This document shows, one piece after another, positions 1 through 10,745 of a DNA stretch of 64,000 nt; within the stretch, counting starts at the first letter, position 1, and each line of letters begins with the position of its first letter. The DNA comes from Mytilus edulis. Its lineage: Eukaryota > Mollusca > Bivalvia > Mytilida > Mytilidae. The stretch lies in assembly GCF_963676685.1 (NCBI RefSeq), contig NC_092344.1, positions 45,840,830-45,904,829 on the forward strand, given 5' to 3'. The notes under the pieces are model-generated. The model was given only the letters and a program-made list of their open reading frames with translations. It ran no database searches and had not been told where the DNA came from. A program made the translations under genes and the position numbers.

Positions 1-834
1 CTGAAACAATAGCATAACATCACAACAAAGAAAAACATACGATAAAATATCAATTGGCAGACTTAACTCAGTACATGTATATGTTATTATTCATATAGGC
101 ATGATATATCTACATTTTCAGAGAAACAAAACATTTATAAAGTTAAGTTGCCTCGAAATGAGAAACATCATTTGTCAAATATTTGTATGCTAGTGCCTCT
201 AAACTGGTTCCTATTTATGATACTTTGAAATACCATGTAATGTACTTAATGTAACTGTAGATATACACAATACATTTTCTGGATATGATCTATGGCTAGT
301 ACACTTTTCCCCATTTATTTTAACGATTTTAAAAGTCTTGCCTATTACTGTGCTAATGTGTTTAATTGATACATATACATATTTTGTGGTTTTACGGCTT
401 AAATTGGCATAACACCAAGCATTTAAATACAAACAAAACAAAAATAACGCCTTAAATGATTCAAGATTCAAAGAATGTTATATTTGTTTAAAATTTTGAA
501 TGATCATTACTATATATGTGACTAACACGATTTCGAATACTTATGGACATGGCAAATTTATTTAAAAAAAACTAATTTTTAGTTTTTTTATGATGACTAA
601 TTATCAATATCAGAGACATATAATACAATATATTATGTATTATATGTCTCTGTCAATATTTAATTTTGCAGTCAACCCTAAATATTTATTTAACCGATAG
701 CTTTAAGCGTATATAATTTGATCAAATTTATTTTACCTAAGAATGTTATATTGCAATTAAAAGGTACTTATATTTTGTAATAAATATTTATGTAGCTTAC
801 CATTTTTTTTCTTATATATTAGCCATCTGTAATG
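1..834. other. AT-rich non-genic stretch
   Basis: I see no gene here. The sequence is AT-rich and the only open frame of note (211-471, minus) is low-complexity and resembles nothing I know. One small palindrome lies at 611-652 and is listed separately. Confidence 0.5.
604..659. repeat. 42-bp perfect palindrome flanked by 7-bp direct repeats
   Basis: Bases 611-627 and 636-652 are perfect 17-bp inverted repeats with an 8-nt spacer. The palindrome is flanked on both sides by TCAATAT (604-610 and 653-659), which looks like a target-site duplication of a miniature inverted-repeat element. Confidence 0.6.
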
Positions 835-919
835 CTAATAACTGGTAAAGGGGGATATGGATGGGAATAGAGAATAATGTGCAAACAATGAAGAATCCAA
901 AAAACTATGATGGTCAAAA

Positions 920-1105
920 GAATGAAGATAGGGAATAACGGGTAAAAAAAAATCAGGAATAGAGTTATCCAGACCTTTCGGTGTTCGGTGTGAGTCTAGG
1001 CTCCGTGTTGAAGGACGTACCGTAACCTTTAATGGTTTACTTTTATGAATTGTTACTTGGATAGAGAGATGTCTCATTGGCACTCATACCACATCTTCCT
1101 TTATC
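920..1105 (+). repeat. dispersed mussel-type repeat, family A
   Basis: Contains the block GGCTCCGTGTTGAAGG and the tail GTCTCATTGGCAC followed by ACCACATCTTCC. The same block recurs at 24535-24665 and, shortened, near 42255-42335 and 52930-53020. I recognise this family from mussel sequences; its class (SINE-like or other) is not settled by the sequence. Confidence 0.65.
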
Positions 1106-1159
1106 TACTTTCATATCTGACGACTTCAATCGCTATAAACATAGATTATTGAATTATCT

Positions 1160-1540
1160 TTTAACCATCCAGAGCACATGAAATCATCCCGATTTTGGTT
1201 ATGGTTACTTGTTGCTGAGTCATTAGTTTGTTGTATTGTGTGTTGGGGAGAGATCCGTTTGCACCAAAAATGCGTCCTTTTGCGCCACAACTTTTTTTCT
1301 CTAATGCTACGCTTGCGCCACATGTTTTTAAATTACATGGTATCATTTGCGCCAAAAGTAAAACCTGTGTTGTAGGCTGTAGATTTTCTTTTCGTCGTTT
1401 TTGTTTGGTGTCACATCCGGCAGCTTGTCTTTGACTGATGAGTTGAAGGATTCTTCGGCCCTCCTCAAGATTGGCCATTAAAATCATGAATATCAAGTGT
1501 TTCAAACTGAATCGACACAAAACACATAAATAAAGCATAG
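1160..1540 (-). other. GCGCC-rich segment with a possible short exon
   Basis: The plus strand carries several spaced TTGCGCC(A) motifs at 1259-1360. On the minus strand an open frame from 1538 to 1161 begins with a non-repetitive stretch (start near 1479, initial residues MANLEEGRRILQL), preceded by an acceptor-like TTCAG near 1519. I do not recognise a family. The downstream half of the frame runs through the GCGCC repeats, so it may be a chance frame across a repeat. Confidence 0.2.
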
Positions 1541-1975
1541 AGATTAACTTTCAATTTTCACCAATTAAAGAACACTTTTTATGAATTTCATCGTGTTCAT
1601 GGCAAGAACTGTCAGCGGCGTCGTTGAACTTCTTTGAGATCTGAGGAATTTTTTGTTAGGATTATGTGCTTGCACACATTTACTTTAATGATTACTTAAA
1701 TTTGATAAAAAAAAAAAAACAATTTATAAGGATTATTTTTGCCGTCCACTCATCTTTCTGTAAATATGTTATCTGAAATCCATTTTTAGCATATTTTTTC
1801 AACATAAATATACAGGTGTGGGTTCACCCTTTTCCGCACCTTTCTGGTTAAATGATACAAATACAGATTTTAAAAAGAAAGCATATTGCACAGACAGATT
1901 TTAAATAAAATATCACGATTCACGAGTTGATTTTTTTGTTAATCACGATTCATAGAAAATAAATTTCCATGATCA

Positions 1976-2150
1976 CGGATCACGAAAATAAAAATAAAAC
2001 TCTGTAGAAAAACGGATCACGAAAAATAAAAAAAAATCTGTAGAAAAACGGACCACGAAAATATAAAAAAAAATCTGTAAAAAAACGGACCACGAAAATA
2101 AAAAAAAAATCTGTAGAAAAACGGATCACGATATATAGCGAATATGCGCC
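1976..2150. repeat. about 41-bp tandem repeat, roughly four copies
   Basis: Successive units begin with CGGATCACGAAAA or CGGACCACGAAAA and end with TCTGTAGAAAAA, differing mainly in the length of A runs. A related, more diverged CACGA motif continues on both sides (1910-1975 and 2125-2165). Confidence 0.7.
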
Positions 2151-3420
2151 GATCACGAAGAACGAAAATAACCCATCAGGCCCTCATAAAAAAGAGTGAC
2201 GTTGACGACTAAAAAGCACAAGTTTGAGAAAAAAGCACAACAAACAATACAATAAGTTCTGGTTCCCATTCTGACATCCGTGGTGCCATAGTTCTTCAGA
2301 GTATAACTCTACGAATCATCGTTTCATGGAGATCATGACATTACTCCAAAAATTGATTTAAAAAAGATACTCGTTCCATTTTGATATATGTAACATATCG
2401 AACTTATTATATCTTCCCAACGTACCAAATCAGGAGCTGGTCCTCATTTTTTACGGTTTTAACGAAGAACAAAGAACTCTTTATTATAGCAAAGTGTTTG
2501 TCCTATATTGAATTTAACATATAAATCTATGTAGTTTAATATTTATTACTCAGACGGATTTTCAAAATATAATTTAGAAAGAAAGAAAAAATGTGAATCA
2601 GCGAATGAGACCCCCAGCATCTAGTGTTTTGTAGACTTATTTTTGTCGGTTTAATTATTCGAATTTAGCCATACCGTCATCATTGCGTTTCCTCAGAATG
2701 ATGAATTTTAAACATCCTTTGGAATCTTCTTCCTGATTTTTATAACATGAAGATAAACGGTATTAATTTAACTGCACAAGCTGCATATTTCGGCAATAAA
2801 TGCCATCTCAGTGATGCCCAAGGCTTTAAGTTTTTTTGTCAAATCTAAAATGAATGAGTGTAAGTTATAACTCTTCCATCGTCTGATACAGCTATTCAAA
2901 ACTAAAAGACATCTTGTCTACGTTTGATTTCAAGATAGACCTGCGACATCTAATGGCACGTATCTGAATTCAGGACCGTGAATTGATCTTATAGATATGT
3001 TTATGATTTAACATTGTGTGTGGGTTGGGTTTTTTTTGGGGGGGGGGCGTCAAATTCATGTATACCTGACTCCTTTCTCCTTTCTTTCATATTGGGCTGA
3101 CGAGTTTGTATGCCTTACATAGGACAGCTGAATAGTTTCCAATTGGAGTAGAAGATATCGGACAACCTTACTTTTTATGCTAAAATGTATAGCATTTTAT
3201 ACCTCTAAATCAAAGACCGTGTCTAACCTGTGAAACCATAGAAGATGTAACACACTATCTGCTATACTGTCAAAATAACCAAAATATTCAGTTTTGATAA
3301 TATAACTTAAGAGAATCCTATATTTTTCAAATCTTACTACTACAATCAATTATGTCTGATTTAAGTGTCACGAGGACACGGGTCTAGTTATCTTTTTATT
3401 CATATCTTTTTATTAATTGT

Positions 3421-4005
3421 CATAAGTATATGTAATTAATGAATATAATTATGACAATACCGATTAAAGAGTAGAGATAAATTGCTTCTATGACCCCTTG
3501 AATGATATGCCTAAAAATGAACATATTGCTGTAGGTTCATATGTAGTATCTTAGTGATAATTAATGTAATTAACTATATTTCACTAAGTCTTGTAATCTT
3601 ATGCCCAGAGAAAAAATGAACAATCGTGTATGTCTTAAAGCGTGCATTAATAGTATTGTTTGGTCTTAATAAGATATAATTCTTGATGTATTTAAGGCTT
3701 TACAAAATTCATAAGTATATGTAATTAATGAATATAATTATGACAATACCGATTAAAGAGTAGAGATAAATTGCTTCTATGACCCCTTGAATGATACGTC
3801 TAAAAATGAACATATTGCTGTAGGTTCATATGTAGTATCTTAGTGATAATTAATGTACTTAACTATATTTCACTTGTAATCTTATGCCCAGAGAAAAAAA
3901 ATGAACAATCGTGTATGTCTTGAAGCGTACGTTAATAGTATTGTTTGGTCTTAATAAGATATAATTCTTGATGTATTTAAAGCTTTACAATATTCATAAG
4001 TACAT
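3421..4005. repeat. 289-bp direct tandem duplication
   Basis: Unit 1 (3421-3709) and unit 2 (3710 to about 3995) are nearly identical, and a third copy begins (CATAAGTACATG) before diverging. No reading frame is conserved across the units. Confidence 0.8.
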
Positions 4006-4671
4006 GTATGATCAGAGATGTTTGGAGCAGCACCACTATGTGAGTTTATGCATCACCATAAAGCTACATGAATATCAAGTATGTAAGTATTTTTAAAGTA
4101 CCTTTTAACGATTTTCTTTTTTTCTGTTCGATTCTTCTCTTTTTTATATTCATCAGAAAGCAGGAGTTGGACGAATTGCTATATACCTTATTTGTCAACT
4201 GAAATTGGTTTCTAATTCATAAAATGGAGTATTAGATACCATTTTTGCTAGGGTAACGTTTGTTTCTATGACAAAATGGTAAACGATTTCCTTAAAATCA
4301 AGGAACGTTTTCATTGTTTAAATGAGTTGGTTTTCTCAATTGAATTATTTCACAATTTTATGTCGAGACCTGTTAATGGTCAACTATACTGTATGGGGGT
4401 TTCTCGTGATTGAAAGCTGTAATGTTGCATGCTTACGTCCACTTTATATAAACTTTGGCGGATAGGTCTATCGAAATACCAGTAACTAAAAGATAGTAAT
4501 ACATTTGATTTTTACTAAAGGGAATCATTTTGCTTTAATATAATCAGAGACATGTACGATCGTATATATATGCTATAAGTTCAGTGTCACAATTCAGTTC
4601 GAGTATTTTATTAAGTTATAATATTTTTTTTTTTTTTAATTCATATATTTTCATTTATTTGTCCCAAGTTA

Positions 4672-5010
4672 ATAAAAAAATGAGAATGGAAATTGGGAAT
4701 ATGTCAAAGAGACAACAACCCGACCACAGAGCAGACGACAGCCGAATGCCACCATGCAATGTGTCTTAAACGCAGCGAGAAAATCACGCACCCGAAGGTG
4801 GTCCTCAGCCGGCCCTAAATAAAATTATGTACTACTTCAGTGAAAATGGACGTCACACTAAACTCCAAATCATATAAATGAACTAAAATTTTTAAAAAAA
4901 AGTACATTACTAACAAAGACAAGAGGCTCCGGACTTGAAACAGACACAAATTTGGCGGGGTTAAACATGTATTGTGGGATGATCTCCGTCCCCCGCGGCT
5001 GTACCTCTAT
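4672..5010 (+). repeat. dispersed mussel-type repeat, family C
   Basis: Marked by GACAACAACCCGACC, then a GCACCCG-A-GGTG block, then AAGAGGCTCC-GACTTG and GGCGGGGTTAAACATG. Related copies lie near 26585-27040, 35870-36110 and 44155-44325. A short open frame at 4584-4769 overlaps it and is not a gene. Confidence 0.65.
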
Positions 5011-5740
5011 TATAATATGTATTAAATGCTTATAATAACAACAGCAAATATTACAGAGTAAAGACGGATTGAATACGGATACAGCATTTAAATTTTTATT
5101 GATATTAAGTTATAAAATAAAATAACATATTATACCTGTCAGTTTTTTTTAATTAAAGTCATATGAAAACCCAAATTAACAAAAAAGATGAGGCATGTGG
5201 TTTGTTTTTTTATAACTAAATGGATAGTTTTCATTTTAAAAATTATGTACTGAAACGTACTATACTTTTGTTTTGTAGAATATTCTTTAATTTGTCCACA
5301 TTTAGAAAAAGTTTTCCTTTTTTTTAATTGCTGCTTCCAGGAAGCAATTCGCCGAAATATTTTCCGCATGCAAGTGACCTTAGCGTGACCCTTCTCGTAA
5401 AAATCCGGTGATCGCAATGCGCATGGATATGTCATTTAAATAACCTATTTTCTGAGTGACCATGTTACACACGTGCTCAATATCCATGCTTCTTTGTTGA
5501 TTGTTTACTATAAGGTGACAATCGGTAAACTACGGCTTTTAAACACAGCAATTAAGGAGCTGCCATATTTGTTAAATCATAACAGACAGAGATATAAAAA
5601 CAAATTGACGGTTATACGATATTTTTGAGTACGTAATGAAAAAATCGTGCACAGACTAAGTTTATGATATATACATGCATTGGTTTAAGAATTGGATAAA
5701 CATTCATTTTCACCAGTCACTCGTTTCATTTGACTTTAAG

Positions 5741-5853
5741 AGGGACGAAAGATACCAGAGGGACAGACAGACTAATAAATTGAAAATAATCTGACAACAC
5801 CTGGCTAAAAATGAAAGAAGACAAACAGACAAACAATAGAACACATGACACAA
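5741..5853 (+). mobile_element. partial SINE-like element
   Basis: Begins GGGACGAAAGATACCAGAGG and continues with CTGGCTAAAAATGAAAGAAG. It matches the first half of the complete 246-bp copy at 51857-52102, and at about 5853 it switches abruptly to sequence that also occurs at the end of the Gypsy pol remnant (7743-7783). Confidence 0.6.
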
Positions 5854-5892
5854 CATGTAATAAAATGCACGATTAATAAACATAGTCATGAC

Positions 5893-6075
5893 ATAGGCCT
5901 CATTTAATGAATGGCTATTTATTTTGAATTTATTGAACCATAAAATTAATTTTTGACTCTTCATTGAATAATCCGCGAAAATGGATTATGTAAAATGTGA
6001 AGAGTCAAAAAATAATTTTATGGTTCCAAAAATTCAAAATAAATTATTGCCATTCATTATAAGTAAATTTCATAA
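5893..6075. repeat. imperfect palindrome with ~80-bp arms
   Basis: The left arm (about 5893-5975) is an inverted, diverged copy of the right arm (about 5984-6075), with a short GCGAAAAT-type centre. The right arm contains the start of the open frame at 5981-6250, so the 5' part of that frame exists in both orientations and a transcript could fold on itself. Confidence 0.65.
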
Positions 6076-6250
6076 GTCTCCATCTGAAGTTGGCCATATT
6101 AATAATCTTCAGCCGTCGATAATTAATGGCTGGATGAATACCAGTAAAGTCATAAGTAAAGTTGAAGAACATTCCAATATTACCGCTTTGATAGAATTTG
6201 GGACAAGTGTAATCAGTGAATTTGCATACTGTAGGCAACATCCTGAATAA
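5981..6250 (+). CDS. hypothetical 89-residue ORF upstream of the Gypsy remnant
   Basis: An 89-codon frame of ordinary composition with no recognised domain. It lies just upstream of the primer-binding site of the Gypsy-like remnant. It is followed about 90 bases later by a strong pyrimidine tract and an AG placed directly before an ATG (6341/6342). It could be an accessory frame, an LTR-internal frame, or a chance frame in a palindrome. The initiation codon is inside the palindrome at 5893-6075. I assign no function. Confidence 0.25.
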   Translation: MDYVKCEESKNNFMVPKIQNKLLPFIISKFHKSPSEVGHINNLQPSIINGWMNTSKVISKVEEHSNITALIEFGTSVISEFAYCRQHPE

Positions 6251-6309
6251 AAGGAACTTGTTAGAAAATTACTATCGTTGAACAGTTTTAACATTAACTA
6301 ATTATTACA

Positions 6310-6413
6310 TATTTCTATTTTTTCTTTTCTTTTAACTACAGATGGAAGACACAGAAGCTATCCTTGCAGTGCCAATCGAATTTATCGAAGGGATCAACAT
6401 CTGTTTAAGCTAG
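6310..6413 (+). other. acceptor-like site followed by a 23-codon ORF
   Basis: A T-rich tract (6310-6336) ends in CTACAG at 6341, immediately followed by ATGG. The small frame 6342-6413 (initial residues MEDTEAILAV) stops before the primer-binding site. Two more AG|ATGG sites occur at 7876/7877 and 8117/8118. Possible spliced leader exon of the retroelement; weak. Confidence 0.25.
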
Positions 6414-6454
6414 TAATTATAGCAAATTCCATCTTGTTATAAGTTCTCTCTTTT

Positions 6455-6472
6455 TGGTGCCGTGACCAGGAT
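6455..6472 (+). promoter_or_regulatory. primer-binding site, tRNA-His-like
   Basis: TGGTGCCGTGACCAGGAT begins with the TGG complementary to a tRNA CCA end. It matches the complement of a metazoan tRNA-His 3' end over TGGTGCCGTGAC and again at GGAT. It lies about 70 bases before a gag-like frame, as expected just downstream of a 5' LTR. The boundaries of the LTR itself are not resolvable by eye. Confidence 0.6.
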
Positions 6473-6488
6473 GAATTCTGAAAAATAC

Positions 6489-6500
6489 TAAGGTACGTGT
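6489..6500 (+). promoter_or_regulatory. splice donor in the retroelement leader
   Basis: The junction AAG|GTACGTG (cut between 6492 and 6493) is a strong donor placed between the primer-binding site and gag. This is where retroviruses keep the donor for spliced env RNA. A matching acceptor lies at 8559. Confidence 0.45.
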
Positions 6501-6542
6501 GATATTTTATTTGATAATATTAATTATTATATTCTTAAAAAA

Positions 6543-7761
6543 ATGGCTGAACAAGAATTTAATGTAGGGTTAGTTTTTCAAAATTTAGCAACACAAGTTC
6601 AAGGTCTTACTCAAAAATTAACTGCAAACGGTGTCAATTCGATAGTTGAAGGCTTTGGCGGTTCAAATTCAGAAAAATATTCTCAATGGATTAGATCTTT
6701 AGAAAAATATGCAATGATAGCAAATTTAGGTCCGAATGATTGTAAAATGATATGTTATCAAACATCTGTAGGGCCAGTAAGCGATTTCATTGCTAGGTGG
6801 TTAAGAGAAACTGATCAGGTGAATAATAATTGGGATAATCTAAAAACTCAATTGAATTTTCGTTATGGGCATATTCTTGATGCATCATATGCATTTGAAC
6901 TTTTGAACAAGGTTAATCAAAAAATTGGCGAAAAAGTTCCCATGTTTGGAGAATTTGTTCTTCCAATTGATAACCTCTTGAAACCTAGAAGGAAATATGT
7001 AGGTGAAGATCTGCACAAGATTTTGTTAGAACAACAGCACAAATCGTTCATTTTGGTTCACAGAAATTCGAAAAAGTCTAAAGAAAAACAAAAACAAAAC
7101 GCAGATAAAAATAGACAAGAAATTAATTTAGAAATTGGGGATCCGGTTTATTCCAAAAATCATTTAAGAAAAAGTAAATTAGACACTAAGTGGAAACCTT
7201 ATTAGCGAATAATTGAAAAAACTTCTCCGGTAACCTTAATTTGTCCTTAAAAACCAATTAGATGGGTCTGTCGCTAAGAAAGTCCATTTAGAACACCTTA
7301 AAAAAGCTAAGATTGATGAATGGGTTATTCCAACCAATCTAGAAGGTAGGCAATTAAGGAAAACAAATTATGTTGTACCTCCCGAAGATAGTGACGAAAG
7401 TGATAGTGAACTTCCGGTCGCTAATCCTCGAGAAAGACTCATAAATCGTTACCGACAAGAACGAGAAACAACTTCCGACGAAGATGATATTCCGCTCGCT
7501 GAACTTAAACAAAAAATAGCAAATAGAAACCGACGTGAAAACGAAGAAGACAAATCTTCCGTCACTTCCGGTTCAAGCGAAATGTCGGATAATAATAGTT
7601 CTGATGGGTATAATTCAGACCGCAGTCAAAAAATGTCTGTTGATGAAGTTATAATGCCAAAAGACAATAAGCAAACTGTTAAAAAGTCTGAAAAGAAAGA
7701 CGAATTAATTTTAAGTTTTCTCTCAACCGTTTCTTGTTATCTTAATAAAATGCACGACTAA
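6543..7761 (+). pseudogene. Ty3/Gypsy-like gag joined to pol C-terminus (internal deletion)
   Basis: The frame 6543-7205 (220 codons) starts as a gag-type protein: residues about 1-140 are helical and contain QWIRSLEKYAMI and WDNLKTQLNFRYG. From about residue 142 it is a different protein: the region after the integrase core of a Gypsy-type polyprotein, with HKILLEQQHKSF and a GDPVY...KLDTKWKPYY segment typical of the integrase C-terminal domain. Protease, reverse transcriptase, RNase H and integrase core are absent, so the join is a deletion. An in-frame stop at 7203-7205 and a frameshift by about 7246 break the rest. The tail then reads on in another frame to a stop at 7759-7761, with KVHLEHLKKAKIDEWVIP and an acidic, Ser-rich end. 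The element cannot replicate by itself. Family placement is by motif recognition only. Confidence 0.7.
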
Positions 7762-7876
7762 CAAACATAGTCACAGGCTTCATAAGAGTAATATTAATTA
7801 TTATGTATATAAGTATATAGGAAATTAGTGTATAACCTGTAATTATGTAATCAATAATTGTATCATATCACTTCAG

Positions 7877-8378
7877 ATGGATTGCCTAAATGCTGAACTT
7901 CGATTAGAATTTGTTGCTTCCTTGCCTTGGGAATTGAGACGTATAGTCACGGCGTAGGAACCATCGAGAACATATGGCATACCTAAAACGACCCATGAAT
8001 AAGTTCGAACATCTACTTAGTACCATGTTCGAAGAATGCAATAATGATGCATCACAAAAAAATATGACAAGACAACTTTTCAGAATTTAATTTTATTTTT
8101 GATTAATCTATTTTTAGATGGTTATACAACTCCTCGACATACTCTCTGTCATGTTTAGGTTCATGTCCATCCATAGAAGATGGGGTCCTGCGGATTTCCG
8201 GATGGAAAGAATTGTGGACAAGTTGGCCATGAAGGAGGAGTCGTCCGATATTATTAAATTTTCTATAAACAATGACTGGGATCTTCAAGGACACGATACA
8301 AACTTGAAGCCCAGTCGAATAAAAAAAATTGTAAACCATTTAGCAACAGGTTTACCGAATCATCATTACCAATTGTGA
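7877..8378 (+). other. possible accessory exons between pol and env remnants
   Basis: Two AG|ATGG sites occur here. The first (7876/7877) opens a short frame of about 27 codons. The second (8117/8118, after a T-rich TCTATTTTTAG) opens an 86-codon frame ending at 8378. That product has no recognised domain. The position between pol and env suits a spliced accessory reading frame, but chance is not excluded. Confidence 0.25.
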
Positions 8379-8539
8379 CATTGACTTTTCATTTTAACTG
8401 CTTGTTATAAATCATATCAATATATAAATAATTTAACTAACTGTAGTTTGTGTTTCATTTACTAAAAACAAATAATAACAAAATAAATCAAATTATATGT
8501 AACTAACCAATCGAAAAATAATCTAAAAAATTCCCAGTT

Positions 8540-8560
8540 ATTATTTTCTTTCCTTGCAGG
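8540..8560 (+). promoter_or_regulatory. splice acceptor before env-like ORF
   Basis: TTATTTTCTTTCCTTGCAG ends at 8559, a strong pyrimidine tract plus AG only seven bases before the env-like ATG at 8567. With the leader donor at 6492/6493 it would generate a spliced envelope message. Confidence 0.5.
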
Positions 8561-8566
8561 CCAAGA

Positions 8567-8839
8567 ATGAAAAGAATGAATATGATTCTCTTTATCTTTT
8601 TTGGTTTAAGTGGTTCTACTTTCATTCAAGAAAATGTTGTCTTCCATAAAGTTAATGAAATTACTACTACGAGGTCTAATTGGTTAGTTACTTTTGTCAT
8701 TGATCTTGCTCCTTTTGAGAATTTTGTTAATCAATTATCGAAAGATATAGCACAATCCTTTATACTGGCTCAGAGGGCAACTTTAATTTATAGCAAACCA
8801 GGTTATGAGATGTATTTTAGAACTTTAATTAACACATGA
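8567..8839 (+). pseudogene. env-like protein, N-terminal fragment
   Basis: The frame opens with a Lys/Arg-Met start and a hydrophobic run at residues 6-17, which reads as a signal peptide. A stretch of about 65 residues resembling the N-terminal ectodomain of Gypsy/errantivirus-type envelope proteins follows. The frame ends where an unrelated dispersed repeat begins (8836-8840); further env-like pieces resume at 10208 on the same strand. So this is one broken gene, not a small intact one. The assignment rests on context and on the downstream cleavage-site and fusion-region piece. Confidence 0.5.
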
Positions 8840-9860
8840 CATGTGTAAAATCTCTTTGTTCTTACTGTGCTATAATCTGGATAATGGACAGCAAAGGTGT
8901 GCATTAACTACCTCAGATAAACTGCACAGTTCTAATCTATTTTTACCTTTAGGGGCGGTTCCTGGATTTTAAAAGGGGCGTTATTCTATAAAATTAAAAA
9001 AAATATTACAGGGTGTTGCGAGACTAAAATCAATATTGACGATTTTATGCTCAAACACGATACTTTGTCCAACGACTTATTCGCCCCACCCCGAATCCGC
9101 CATCTGCCTTAAAATTACGACAAAGTTGAACTTTGTATGAACATCGTAGTTTCAAAATAGGAAAACAGACAGGTTTTCTCATTCCTCTAAGCTGGGACAT
9201 ACAATATTTCATCATATTTTGTGTACAATGTAAATCTTAAATTAGTGTTTTAAAGTCAGAAAGACAGTTAAAACAATTTTGGGTAATTTCTGCCAAAAAA
9301 GGAATGTATTGAAGAATATCTGAATAACAGAAATTTTTATCTGATTTGGATTAGTTTTAGACTCAATGGAATTTATTACGACTTTTTGAATATCTACTAT
9401 AAAGTGACTATTTTTTTAGATTGAATTTAATGAGGATCAGTCGGATCATATTTAAGTTTGTTTCAAAACAGGGGGGGGGGGGGGGGGGGGGGTTAGCTGG
9501 AGATCAATTAGACTTCATTTAGATGGATAATTAATACATCAGAAGTAGAAATTTGTGGGGTTGGGGAGTAAAAGATTGGAAAGAGAAACGTATTTTCTGT
9601 TATCTAACATTTTGAATTTAGTTAATATAACATCTTCCTCGGTTCATCTTTCTGTAAGCATAATTACCATTGAGGAAAGAAATTAAAAGGCAATTAATCC
9701 AAACTCAATATAACCCTTTCATTCATGATTTTTTTTCATACACCGATTTTAAAGTACACAATTTTAATAGTCGTAATCGTCAAAAATTAAATAAAAACTG
9801 GGAATAAATTTAACAGAAACGATAAAAAAAATCTACCATCAAATCGCAATTTTAGCATAA
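8836..9860. repeat. dispersed repeat interrupting the env remnant
   Basis: Starts AACACATGACATG. Its two parts match 47765-48260 and (second part) 36935-37380, in the 5' flanks of the kinase units. A G homopolymer of about 22 bases lies inside it at 9471-9492. No coding frame is recognisable, and no terminal repeats were found. Confidence 0.6.
9471..9492. repeat. poly-G tract
   Basis: About 22 consecutive G residues. A G run this long can form a quadruplex and is prone to length error in sequencing. Confidence 0.8.
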
Positions 9861-10014
9861 GTCTTAATATAATAAAAAAAGATAATTTAAAACTTACCAA
9901 AGTCATATTTCCCCCTATCTTTAACCTACAAGAAATTTTTCTAGGATCCGTGGATTGCGGAAATCGTCCGCATTTGTAAAACGTTCACGTAAATTGATTA
10001 CGTCATGTGTTAAA

Positions 10015-10175
10015 ACAGTTATTGGCCAATCAAATAGGTATATATGTAATTTAAACTGCACAGCACGAGATGACCCAATAACCAGAACTCCTACGTCGTT
10101 CGGGTTATTGGGTCATCTCGTGCTGTGCAGATTAAATAACATATACCGACTTGCTTGGTCAATAACTATAACATA
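10015..10175. repeat. long hairpin / foldback element
   Basis: Bases 10056-10083 and 10103-10130 are perfect 28-bp inverted repeats around a 19-nt loop. The pairing continues outward, less perfectly, to roughly 10015 and 10172 (GTTATTGGCCAA pairing with TTGGTCAATAAC). It sits just upstream of the second env fragment and looks like a MITE or foldback insertion. Confidence 0.75.
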
Positions 10176-10207
10176 ATTTAAAAGGAGAATACCGATGGTT
10201 TACTGGA

Positions 10208-10498
10208 ATGTGTGAAACCATTCTAAGTGGCCTTCAAGAATACGATAAATTGCAACACCGAACTAAACGTTCAGTTCTTCCATTCGTAGGTCGTATTATG
10301 AGCTTTCTTTTCGGAACAGTTTCGGATGAAGATTTGCGTACTATAAATAGCAATATAAGAGTTTCAGCTAACAACCAAAAACGCATTTCACATGTCTTAA
10401 GTGAAAGTCTCACAATAGTAAATGTTACGAGGGCTGAAATTGCACAAAATCGGAAGACCATTAATAGTTTAACAACAGGTTTACATGATGTTGATTAG
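10208..10498 (+). pseudogene. env-like protein, cleavage-site and fusion-region fragment
   Basis: The frame carries a basic RTKR tetrapeptide at residues 19-22, the form of a furin cleavage site. It is followed by a hydrophobic, Gly/Phe-rich segment ending in FLFGT and then by a helical heptad-like region. That order is the signature of the membrane-fusion subunit of errantivirus/baculovirus-F-type envelope proteins. The start codon is not native: the frame emerges from the hairpin insertion. It ends at a stop at 10496-10498, after which about 250 bases do not align with an env protein. It is an old broken copy, not a functional gene. Confidence 0.6.
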
Positions 10499-10745
10499 AC
10501 TTGCTACATGTCCCTTCCTAATTATTATTATTTTTTCAATTTTGCCCCTTTAATAATTTTACTGCTATAACTAGGAGATTACAATTATATTGACATCTGC
10601 AGGAGGAAGTTCTCCAAGGGCAATCAGTAGGCTGGCACTTGTCAGTAAACATATAAATTAGTAAGAGAGAAATATTAGAAAGGGAATTGTAGCAAGTCTA
10701 GATGTTGATCTCAAGTTAAGAAATATCACCACACTTTTTAAAAAA

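Noticed and set aside
835-1083. Minus-strand 82-codon frame
   Set aside because: It lies across a dispersed repeat that recurs elsewhere without an open frame.
1435-1450. CTGATGAG as a second hammerhead core
   Set aside because: No following stem II, GAA or stem III, so only the octamer matches.
5139-5435. Minus-strand 98-codon frame
   Set aside because: Lys-rich composition driven by poly-A/T tracts, no motif, no splice context.
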